In this document: piece by piece, positions 1 through 6,185 of the stretch
Layout of the letters: each line of letters starts with the position of its first letter
Position numbering within the stretch: the stretch's first letter is position 1
Assembly (NCBI GenBank): GCA_020433785.1
Contig: JAGRCC010000864.1
Coordinates: 1-11,973, forward strand
Reading direction: 5' to 3'
Length of the DNA: 11,973 nucleotides
Source: Anaerolineae bacterium
GTDB lineage: Bacteria; Chloroflexota; Anaerolineae; 4572-78; J111
Notes under the pieces: generated by a model
Databases searched by the model: none
What the model was told of the DNA's origin: nothing
Seen by the model: only the letters and a program-made list of their open reading frames with translations
Made by a program: the position numbers and the translations under genes

Positions 1-350
1 GGGTGCGCATCGCCGCCCGCTATCCAATTTGGTTCGAGGTTGAGCCTCTGGTGGCTTATCGGGTTCACGGCCAGTCGGATACGTCTCGGCTGTTTCAAAC
101 GGGCGCGAACATTCAAGAGCGACGCCTATGTATCGACATTTGCCGGCGCTATTTTCCGGCCGACCGGAGCAACCGTCTCTACCGCCGAGCGTTAGGCTAC
201 TCCGCTTTGTATGCGGCCAAAACGGCGACGCGATTTATGGTTTCAGGTCACTGGCGAATTGCTTTGGTTCAGTTTAGAGAAGCCGCGTTGTGCCTGCTCC
301 ACTCGTACCAACCAATCAGAGACCCGGTGACCGGCACTTCGTTACAATAA
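1..350 (+). CDS. Family-2 glycosyltransferase, C-terminal part (5' end outside the window)
   Basis: This is the last 116 or so residues of a longer protein; the reading frame is open to the left edge and the codon cut by the edge ends in GG, consistent with Trp. The opening residues (VRIAARYPIWFEVEPLVAYR followed by VHGQS) match the tail of GT2 catalytic domains, where a Trp-rich stretch and Arg-Ile-Ala precede 'pLaxYRxHxxS'. GT2 enzymes move a sugar from a nucleotide donor to an acceptor in the cytoplasm. The DxD donor-binding region lies upstream of the window, so the substrate cannot be guessed. A basic helical tail follows. The GTG at 3 is only an internal Val codon. The gene ends with TAA inside a stem-loop-like inverted repeat and precedes another GT2 by about 60 bp in the same direction, so the two probably belong to one transcription unit. 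Confidence 0.8.
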   Translation, partial: VRIAARYPIWFEVEPLVAYRVHGQSDTSRLFQTGANIQERRLCIDICRRYFPADRSNRLYRRALGYSALYAAKTATRFMVSGHWRIALVQFREAALCLLHSYQPIRDPVTGTSLQ

Positions 351-388
351 TTGCATCGTCTCCATTGGAGTGAATGTGCCGGTCACCG
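325..388. repeat. 13-bp perfect inverted repeat spanning the first gene's stop codon
   Basis: CGGTGACCGGCAC at 325-337 is the exact reverse complement of GTGCCGGTCACCG at 376-388, with 38 bases between. The loop holds a small inner dyad, CTCCATTGGAG (360-370). Each arm also contains its own short palindrome (CGGTGACCG at 325-333, CGGTCACCG at 380-388, centres 55 bp apart). No T-run follows directly, so a standard intrinsic terminator is doubtful. It could be an RNA stem that stabilises or attenuates the transcript between two glycosyltransferase genes, or two operator half-sites. The pairing is read directly from the sequence; the function is inferred. Confidence 0.6.
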
Positions 389-410
389 CTTTAATTACAG
401 TTGATGTTTG

Positions 411-1328
411 ATGAAACTATCTGTCCTAATTGGCTCCCGAGACCGAATTGATGTATTGCTGCGCTGTTTGGACAGTGTGCTCCAACAGTGCTGTTCCTCT
501 TTTGAAGTGTTAATCTTAGATGACAACTCTAGCCGATACGGCCTGGCTGAACAAATCTCCGCTCGATTTCAAGATGAACGGTTGTGCTGCTTTCGCTCCG
601 AGACGCCGCTGGGCGTGGCCGGTGGTCGAAATTTTTTGATGCAGCAGGCTAGCGGCGATATTTTTTGCGTCATCGATGATGATGCCTATTTTGCCCATGA
701 CCGTTGTTTAGCTAATATAGTCGATGCGTTCGAGCACCAGCCCCACTTGGGCATTTTGGCTGCTAAAGTGATCGATCATCAACAGGGGCGAACCGAACTG
801 TTTGTTCCGTTCAGCCGTTATGTCCGGCGAAAGCGACCGGGCATCGTCAATGAGCGGCAGCCGGTGTCCTATTTTTTGGGGACATGCCATGCCCTCCATC
901 GCACGGTTTTTGAAACATGTGGAGGCTATCAGGCCGATCTGATGTTTGGCGAGGAGGAGTTAGATCTTTCATATCGCGCCGTGGAACGTAAATTTGAACT
1001 GGTCTATTGGCCCGAAGTGACGGTTTATCACTACCCGGAGGCATCTGTCGTGGGTCGAAGAGACGGCTTCCGTCACCCGGAATTATACTATCACGTGCGC
1101 AATCGTTTTTTCTTATCGTATAAATATTTGCCGTGGCCCTACATTCCGGTGTATTTAAGCTTCTGGCTGAGCGTCTACAGCCGCGAGGCGTTGAAACTAT
1201 CCGCCCATCGAGAATATTTAGCCGGGCTTAAAGCGGGGCTGGCCGTTCTCAACAGCACCGAACGAACTCCCCTTAGCGCGGCGTCGGTACGTTATTTGAA
1301 ATCTCACTATGGCCGGTTGTGGTACTGA
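411..1328 (+). CDS. Family-2 glycosyltransferase (GT-A fold)
   Basis: A 305-residue cytoplasmic GT2, typical in length. The N-terminal Rossmann-like half opens with SVLIGSRDR (residues 4-12), then a 'vliLDDNSS' turn (33-41) and a GGRN stretch (71-74) seen in the nucleotide-binding part of this family. Asp-Asp-Asp at 89-91 is the metal and nucleotide-sugar DxD motif. GEEELDLSYR (180-189) supplies the acidic catalytic region, and VYHYP (205-209) a further conserved His. The C-terminal part (about 225-260) is aromatic and may touch the membrane without being a clear transmembrane segment. I chose ATG 411; a TTG at 408 is in frame but a less likely start. There is no strong ribosome site. The stop codon overlaps the next gene's start as TGATG, suggesting coupled translation. 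The GT2 class is certain; the sugar is unknown. Confidence 0.9.
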   Translation: MKLSVLIGSRDRIDVLLRCLDSVLQQCCSSFEVLILDDNSSRYGLAEQISARFQDERLCCFRSETPLGVAGGRNFLMQQASGDIFCVIDDDAYFAHDRCLANIVDAFEHQPHLGILAAKVIDHQQGRTELFVPFSRYVRRKRPGIVNERQPVSYFLGTCHALHRTVFETCGGYQADLMFGEEELDLSYRAVERKFELVYWPEVTVYHYPEASVVGRRDGFRHPELYYHVRNRFFLSYKYLPWPYIPVYLSFWLSVYSREALKLSAHREYLAGLKAGLAVLNSTERTPLSAASVRYLKSHYGRLWY

Positions 1329-2338
1329 TGTTGATTGACAATTGGCCGGTAGTTACAGTCATTATGCCCGTCCTTAATGAAGCCGCCTTCATTCATCGAA
1401 GTTTGGGCGCGGTTCTGGCGCAAGACTACCCTCGAGATCGCCTGGAAATCCTGGTCGTCGATGGCGGCTCTGGCGACGGCACCGGCCAAATCGTGCAGGA
1501 TCTCCTGAAAACGTGGCCTCGAAGCCGGCTGCTCGATAACCCCCGGCGGATTCAGTCAGCCGCATTGAATATCGGCATCCAAGCCGCGGCCGGTGAGATT
1601 ATTATTCGGGTGGACGGTCACACCCTCATCGAGCCTGACTACGTCAAAACCTGCGTTCGCCTACTGACCAATGGTGAGTTTGAGAACGTGGGCGGCCTTA
1701 TGCGTCCCGTTGGCCAGGGCTATGTTGGACGAGGCGTCGCCATGGCCACAACATCATTTTTCGGGATCGCCGGTTCAAAGTTCCATTATTCGGCGCGTGA
1801 ACAAGTGGTCGATACGGTCTACATGGGCGCGTTTCGACGCACGATTTTTGATCGGGTCGGTTTGTTTGACGAGCAGCTCAAAATTAATGAAGATTACGAG
1901 TTTAACTATCGCCTGCGTCAGGCCGGTGGCAAAATCTTACTCAGTCCGGCCCTCAAATCAACCTACGTGCCACGTCACTCCTTGGGAGCGCTCTGGCGTC
2001 AATATTTTCGATACGGCCGCTGGAAAGTGCGGATGCTGCAAAAACACCCCGAATCGCTGCGCTGGCGGCAGGCCGTACCGCCCGTTTTTGTGGGCACGCT
2101 GGCCGGGAGTTTGCTCGCCGGCCTATTGTGGCGACCGGCCCGCTGGCTTTTCGTCTGCCTGACCGGCAGTTACTTGCTTGCAAATGGGGTTGCCAGTACA
2201 ATAGCAGCCAGACGTGGTGGTTGGCGATACCTGCCCATCCTCCCGATGATCTTCGCCACTATCCACTTGGCCTGGGGCTCAGGCTTTTGGTATAGCCTAC
2301 TGACCATCGCGCTCCAAGGCGGTAAATTAAAGCGTTAA
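1328..2338 (+). CDS. ExoA-like membrane-associated family-2 glycosyltransferase
   Basis: A 336-residue GT2 with a C-terminal membrane region. VTVIMPVLNEAAFIHRSL (9-26), VVDGGSGDGT (43-52) and IIRVDGH (92-98) follow the pattern of the succinoglycan glucosyltransferase ExoA group, in which DGH stands where most GT2 enzymes have DxD. NEDYEF (187-192) gives the catalytic acidic residues, and QYFRYGRWK (225-233) resembles the processive-type QxxRW region. Hydrophobic stretches at about 251-267, 272-292 and 303-327 suggest three membrane passes or re-entrant segments. ExoA family members extend lipid-linked oligosaccharides on the cytoplasmic face. I start it at ATG 1328, which overlaps the preceding stop codon; upstream GTG 1319 is possible but would deepen the overlap. 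The next gene follows after 4 bp. The subgroup is recognised by motif memory only; the sugar is unknown. Confidence 0.87.
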   Translation: MLIDNWPVVTVIMPVLNEAAFIHRSLGAVLAQDYPRDRLEILVVDGGSGDGTGQIVQDLLKTWPRSRLLDNPRRIQSAALNIGIQAAAGEIIIRVDGHTLIEPDYVKTCVRLLTNGEFENVGGLMRPVGQGYVGRGVAMATTSFFGIAGSKFHYSAREQVVDTVYMGAFRRTIFDRVGLFDEQLKINEDYEFNYRLRQAGGKILLSPALKSTYVPRHSLGALWRQYFRYGRWKVRMLQKHPESLRWRQAVPPVFVGTLAGSLLAGLLWRPARWLFVCLTGSYLLANGVASTIAARRGGWRYLPILPMIFATIHLAWGSGFWYSLLTIALQGGKLKR

Positions 2339-2342
2339 TCCC

Positions 2343-3788
2343 ATGGAAGAAAAGCTTCTTCTTAACCCCACTATTACCCGCACGCGCAGCCGCTCTTTTT
2401 CAATGCAGTTGGCTGAGCATAGAAACGTTTTGCTCACCGTCGATGGGGTTTTAGTGGTGCTGGCTCTTATCTTCGGCTTGTGGTTTGGTGCTCAACGCTC
2501 AAATTGGGACTTTTCGCTGGCGTTGATTCTCTCCTACAGCGGCTGGTTTATTGTCGTTACCGCTGTCTATCTGGTGCTGGCCACGGCTAATAACGCTTAC
2601 CAACCCAAAGTCGCATCCGATCCCGTCGCCAGCTTTGTGGCTATCTCCAAGACCGTTTTCCAAATTTTTGCCGTTTATCTACTTATCTACGCCTTGCTGC
2701 CGCCCTGGTCGCTGCCGCGTCACTTCGTCGGCATATTTGCGATCATCTCGCCCTTTATGCTATTGGGCTGGCGGCTGCTTTACAGTTGGGCCTTCACTAA
2801 AACCGTCTTCCGGCACAAGGCGATCATCGTTGGCGCGGGTTGGGCCGGCCAGACCATTGCCAAAATCTTCACCGATTTTGCGCCGGCTCACTTTCAACTT
2901 ATCGGCTTTGTCGATGACGATCCGGCTAAGCAGCAAACAACCATTCAAGGTGCTGCGGTACTCGGCCCGGTCGAGTCGCTGCCGGGGCTGGCTCAAGTGA
3001 ATGGTATAACCGATGTGGTGCTGGCCATCACCCGCGACATGTCGGGCCACGTGCTGACCAGCTTGATGGCCTGTTACGAAGGCAATGTCCGCATCTCTAC
3101 GATGTCGGAGCTGTATGAATCGCTGACCGACCGCGTGCCCGTCGAGCACATCGGCGATAACTGGTTTGTGGCCCTGCCGCTTGGCAGCCGCAGCCAGACT
3201 CTGGCTTATCGAATGGCCAAGCGCTTGATGGATATCCTCATTTCGGCGTTGGGCTTACTGCTATTTGTACCTCTTTTTCCGTTCTTGGCCGTAGCGCTCA
3301 AGTTCGATTCCCCCGGCCCTATTTTTTACCGCCAGCGGCGCATTGGCCGCGGCGGTCACATCTTCGAGTTGATCAAACTGCGCTCGATGGTCGTCGATGC
3401 TGAAAAAGACGGCGTCGCCAAATGGGCCGACTACGATGATCCCCGCATCACCCGGATGGGTCGTTTTTTACGCCAAACTCGCCTGGATGAAGTGCCCCAA
3501 CTGCTTAACGTCCTGCGCGGCGAGATGAGCCTCATTGGCCCCCGCCCCGAACGCCCCGAATTCTTACAGGAACTTGAACAGGAGATCCCCTTCTACCGCA
3601 CCCGCCTAACCGTCAAACCCGGCCTCACCGGCTGGGCCCAGGTCAATTACGATTACGGTCGCTCCGCCGTTGATGCCCTGGAAAAACTGCGCTACGATCT
3701 CTACTACATCAAGCACCAATCGGTTCATCTCGATGTGGTCATCTTACTGAAAACCATTGGAACGGTCCTCATGTTGCGGGGAATATAA
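2343..3788 (+). CDS. Polyprenyl-phosphate sugar-1-phosphate transferase (exopolysaccharide initiating enzyme, WcaJ/PssY type)
   Basis: A 481-residue inner-membrane enzyme that moves a sugar-1-phosphate from a nucleotide sugar to undecaprenyl phosphate, the first committed step of glycan assembly. The N-terminal half has about four helices (roughly 28-48, 57-81, 100-120, 126-148). A soluble Rossmann-like domain follows with GAGWAGQ (164-170) and GFVDDDP (188-194). A membrane-entering helix (about 294-320) precedes the catalytic domain. There [11 protein letters not shown] (328-338) and KLRSM (345-349) are followed by the Asp-Glu pair in TRLDEVPQL (379-387), PRPERPEF (400-407) and [12 protein letters not shown] (425-436). 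All signature elements are intact and length is normal for the long-form family. It ends the first plus-strand block, as initiating transferases often do in such loci. Which sugar it transfers cannot be told. A weak GGGG/CCCC dyad surrounds its stop codon, without a T-run. Confidence 0.95.
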   Translation: MEEKLLLNPTITRTRSRSFSMQLAEHRNVLLTVDGVLVVLALIFGLWFGAQRSNWDFSLALILSYSGWFIVVTAVYLVLATANNAYQPKVASDPVASFVAISKTVFQIFAVYLLIYALLPPWSLPRHFVGIFAIISPFMLLGWRLLYSWAFTKTVFRHKAIIVGAGWAGQTIAKIFTDFAPAHFQLIGFVDDDPAKQQTTIQGAAVLGPVESLPGLAQVNGITDVVLAITRDMSGHVLTSLMACYEGNVRISTMSELYESLTDRVPVEHIGDNWFVALPLGSRSQTLAYRMAKRLMDILISALGLLLFVPLFPFLAVALKFDSPGPIFYRQRRIGRGGHIFELIKLRSMVVDAEKDGVAKWADYDDPRITRMGRFLRQTRLDEVPQLLNVLRGEMSLIGPRPERPEFLQELEQEIPFYRTRLTVKPGLTGWAQVNYDYGRSAVDALEKLRYDLYYIKHQSVHLDVVILLKTIGTVLMLRGI

Positions 3789-3879
3789 ACCCCCTAGAAC
3801 CGCGCACGAAGTCGCCTCAAATCCTCACCATTGAATAACAGTTTGCCATTAATGCCCAAGTATACGATATCGATAATCC

Positions 3880-4674
3880 TTAAGAACGGGGTTCCTTCAA
3901 AATGGCGACCCACAATCCCACTAATAATCCCCCGTATGATAAAAGAAGAAGAAGATAAAACATAGGCTGCCCAAATAAACCGGGTTTATTGGCCGCTAAC
4001 CGCCCCAGCAGCGTTTGAATGATCGCGCCGGTTGAACCATTGTAGTAAAGGTTGAACCCGATGTCGAATTGACGGTGATCGACAGCCGGCGCTTTTTGCA
4101 CCAGCGGCAGCCAGGTTCGATACGGGAGCGACGCTGTTTTGCTGTCGGGTAATTCGACAGTATTGCTTTTGTATGTGGCGTCTCCGCCCGGATAGACATC
4201 GACCTCACTGGCATACACGCCTAATGAGGCATTCTGTGCCGTCGATTGACTTTCCAACACCAGACAATAGTGCTGCCCGGCTGAATCATCCAGGGGTGAA
4301 AAGACGAACGGCAGCGCCCATGGGCTCACAATATTCGATGGGTTAACGACGAATGTTTTGATGTCGGCTGGGTCTTTACACTGCTGCTTCAAATGAAGCA
4401 CCACCTCCCCGGAACTGCTGTTTGCTTGAGGTTCAAAGTATAAATCGATCCGGTACAGACCGGGATAATCCGCCTCAAACTCCTGGGTGACTTGAGCGTT
4501 GCCTGCCAGAGAATAGATATTCGTCGAGTAAAGAGGAGAATAGTAAATGGTCTTAAAGTGGGAAATATGGCCGAAAAAAATCTGGTAACTCGCCCAGCCG
4601 AGGAGGACCAGTATAATGAGCAGCCCAGCCGTCCATTTCTTGTTAGACCCGTTTGTCGGTGGAATATTAGCCAT
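3880..4674 (-). CDS. Two-helix extracytoplasmic protein of unknown function, copy 1 (paired with GT-C protein)
   Basis: A 264-residue protein not assigned to a named family. One helix at about 15-33 is preceded by Lys-Lys, a second at about 238-258 is followed by a short charged tail, and the roughly 200 residues between are polar, rich in Tyr, Ser and Asn and in alternating strand-like patterns. This suggests a beta-rich domain outside the membrane anchored at both ends. It is clearly homologous to the protein at 11051-11767: both share Q-x-F-x-A-x3-GL-x-RID-x2-F (here 64-80), a 'PLDDSAGQHY' block (127-136), 'DIGFNLYY' (204-211) and, before the last helix, PGLFG-x3-FY (231-240) with YGGLL (247-251). 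It overlaps the GT-C gene upstream by 8 bp (ATGGCTAA) and has no ribosome site of its own, so translation is probably coupled. A partner or accessory role is inferred from this recurring pairing. Confidence 0.85.
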   Translation of the reverse strand: MANIPPTNGSNKKWTAGLLIILVLLGWASYQIFFGHISHFKTIYYSPLYSTNIYSLAGNAQVTQEFEADYPGLYRIDLYFEPQANSSSGEVVLHLKQQCKDPADIKTFVVNPSNIVSPWALPFVFSPLDDSAGQHYCLVLESQSTAQNASLGVYASEVDVYPGGDATYKSNTVELPDSKTASLPYRTWLPLVQKAPAVDHRQFDIGFNLYYNGSTGAIIQTLLGRLAANKPGLFGQPMFYLLLLLSYGGLLVGLWVAILKEPRS

Positions 4675-6079
4675 AAATACGTGGAATTACCGTGTAGCTC
4701 AGGACCAGTGTATCAAAAACGATCAGCGCCAACAGCCAAATCGGTAGGGCCAGGTAAGACCATCGGCCGGGGATGAGCTGTTGAAACCCGAGAAAAGCGA
4801 TCAACGCTATCGGGCTGAGCGCTGGAAAGAGATACCGAGATTGCGGCGCCCATTGCTGAAATGAAGAGGCTATCAAAGGCGTATACAACCCCATTAAAGC
4901 AAACAAACTGCCGATTCCTAAAATCAACATCATTTCTCGTTGAGCATAGGTTAGGCGCGCTTGATCGTCATTGACGGTTAGGACGTGCCTTACAAAAAAA
5001 ATAATAACCCCTATACCGATTAATAAGCAGATACCCCACAGGAGTTGAGCCAGTCGACCCGGAATGGGAATATTCGCCCATCCAAATAGGCCCCAAAAGG
5101 ATAAAAATCCCCACCGGATTGAATCTAAATAGGTGGCCGGCGATTCTTTGAAAAATAATCGGCTCAGGTCAAGGGCCTCGTCGGAAAATGATAGCGTCGC
5201 CAAACCCCGCCCGCCGCTGGCTACTTGAAAAAACAGGACGGAGCCGATAAACGTGGCAACGAGTAAAATGAGCAGCAAGGGACTCAGTCGCCATAAAGGC
5301 CACCGCCGGCGTCGCGCTACATAGATCATCACCGCAGCTGCCGAAGTGGGAATGAGGAATAGGGCCGTCGGTTTACTCAGTACAGCTAGTCCCAAGAAAA
5401 TACCCGCTCCGGCAATATTCCAGAGCGATGCACGGCGGCAGAAAATACGGGCCAGCATCAAAAAGTACAGCGTGGCCAAGCAAGTGGTTAAGCTGTCGGT
5501 GGAAATCGAGGTGTTGATATGGAGATGCATCGGCAGAAAAATGAGAAACAGGCCCAAAGCCAGGGCGTATATTCTTCGGTTAGGGAAAATTGTCAGAGCC
5601 AAATACCAGCCGGCGACAACGGTGATGGTGGTTATAAAGAGCGACGCCAGTCGCAGCAGATACACCTGTTGAACGATCGTCAACGACTTGCCGGCCGCGG
5701 CCAATGGCGCCAGCAGAAGATGATAGAACAGGGGATACTTATCAGCCAAAACGACGCTGCCGCCGTTGTGGAGAGGATAGTAGTCCTTATAAAGATCGCC
5801 AACCGGCTGACCCGGTGTGATGATCCCCTGCGGCGGGGCCAGCCCCGAAATCTGCCATATCTGAAACGTGTCGAAGCTGGCGGACATGTCCGGGTGCATC
5901 GGGGTCGTTTGATAAACTTCGGCGGTGGGCCATAACCCTTCTTGCCCGATGAGCCGAATCGCTTCAAAATGGGTGGCCTCATCCGGAGCCAGCCAGGGCG
6001 GGAAGATGGTCATATAAATGAAACCTCGCACCAGCGTCAGGCTGACCAGCAGCGCTAGAAATTTAAGGCTTTGGCTCAT
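4667..6079 (-). CDS. Multi-pass membrane protein, GT-C/DUF2142-like glycosyltransferase, copy 1
   Basis: A 470-residue integral membrane protein with roughly ten or more hydrophobic helices. After the first helix comes FPPWLAPDEATHFEAI (26-41); the Asp-Glu pair (33-34) in a Pro-rich first outer loop is the pattern of GT-C enzymes and of DUF2142, where it is the presumed catalytic or metal site. Near the end QSRYLFPALSP (413-423) matches the 'QGRYLFP' signature of the same group. Such enzymes use lipid-linked sugars (for example decaprenyl- or dolichyl-phosphate sugars) on the outer face of the membrane. It is paralogous to the protein at 9729-11054, sharing LVRG before the PPW-x-APDE loop and a C-terminal 'VFDTLVL' segment. 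ATG 6077-6079 has a weak GGGA about 8 bases upstream. It faces the 6186 gene across a 106-bp control region. A polymerase role cannot be excluded. Confidence 0.82.
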   Translation of the reverse strand: MSQSLKFLALLVSLTLVRGFIYMTIFPPWLAPDEATHFEAIRLIGQEGLWPTAEVYQTTPMHPDMSASFDTFQIWQISGLAPPQGIITPGQPVGDLYKDYYPLHNGGSVVLADKYPLFYHLLLAPLAAAGKSLTIVQQVYLLRLASLFITTITVVAGWYLALTIFPNRRIYALALGLFLIFLPMHLHINTSISTDSLTTCLATLYFLMLARIFCRRASLWNIAGAGIFLGLAVLSKPTALFLIPTSAAAVMIYVARRRRWPLWRLSPLLLILLVATFIGSVLFFQVASGGRGLATLSFSDEALDLSRLFFKESPATYLDSIRWGFLSFWGLFGWANIPIPGRLAQLLWGICLLIGIGVIIFFVRHVLTVNDDQARLTYAQREMMLILGIGSLFALMGLYTPLIASSFQQWAPQSRYLFPALSPIALIAFLGFQQLIPGRWSYLALPIWLLALIVFDTLVLSYTVIPRIYG

Positions 6080-6090
6080 CTCAATCCCAT

Positions 6091-6119
6091 TTGCTTCGTA
6101 TTTGTCCCTCTACTATAAT
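6091..6119 (+). promoter_or_regulatory. Candidate promoter for the 6186 gene block
   Basis: TTGCTT (6091-6096) and TATAAT (6114-6119) are separated by 17 bp, a sigma-70-like arrangement with a perfect -10 and a three-of-six -35. Transcription would begin near 6126, inside an 11-bp repeat array. A second -10-like TATACT lies at 6170-6175 but has no good -35 and would give almost no leader. Prediction by eye only. Confidence 0.4.
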
Positions 6120-6140
6120 CGTACTCTAATCGTACTTTAA
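6112..6140 (-). promoter_or_regulatory. Candidate divergent promoter for the 6079-3880 gene pair
   Basis: On the minus strand TATAGT (6117 to 6112) lies 17 bp downstream of TTAAAG (6140 to 6135), giving a start near 6105 and a leader of about 26 bases. The -10 overlaps the opposite-strand TATAAT, so the two promoters could not easily fire together. The -35 is weak, and this is only a candidate. Confidence 0.3.
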
Positions 6141-6148
6141 TCATACTC
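6116..6148. repeat. Three contiguous 11-bp direct repeats (TAATCRTACTY)
   Basis: TAATCGTACTC (6116-6126), TAATCGTACTT (6127-6137) and TAATCATACTC (6138-6148) follow each other with no gap. A fourth degenerate copy ends in TTATACTC at 6169-6176. The 11-bp period is close to one DNA helical turn, so a protein binding each copy would sit on one face. The array overlaps both candidate promoters between the divergent genes. This fits an operator, or a recent tandem duplication in AT-rich promoter DNA. The repeats are seen directly; the role is inferred. Confidence 0.65.
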
Positions 6149-6185
6149 TGTCGTGGAAATGAGCTAAATTATACTCTGCGTCAAT

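Noticed and set aside
408..410. TTG as start of the second glycosyltransferase
   Set aside because: An ATG follows immediately in frame and no ribosome site favours TTG.
1671..2162. 163-codon plus-strand frame within the ExoA-like gene
   Set aside because: It is in another frame of a gene with intact catalytic motifs and shows no domain of its own.
3789..3879. Possible bidirectional terminator between the two convergent genes
   Set aside because: The only hairpin is GGGG/CCCC (3778-3793) with an eight-base loop over a stop codon and no T-run in either direction; too weak to call.
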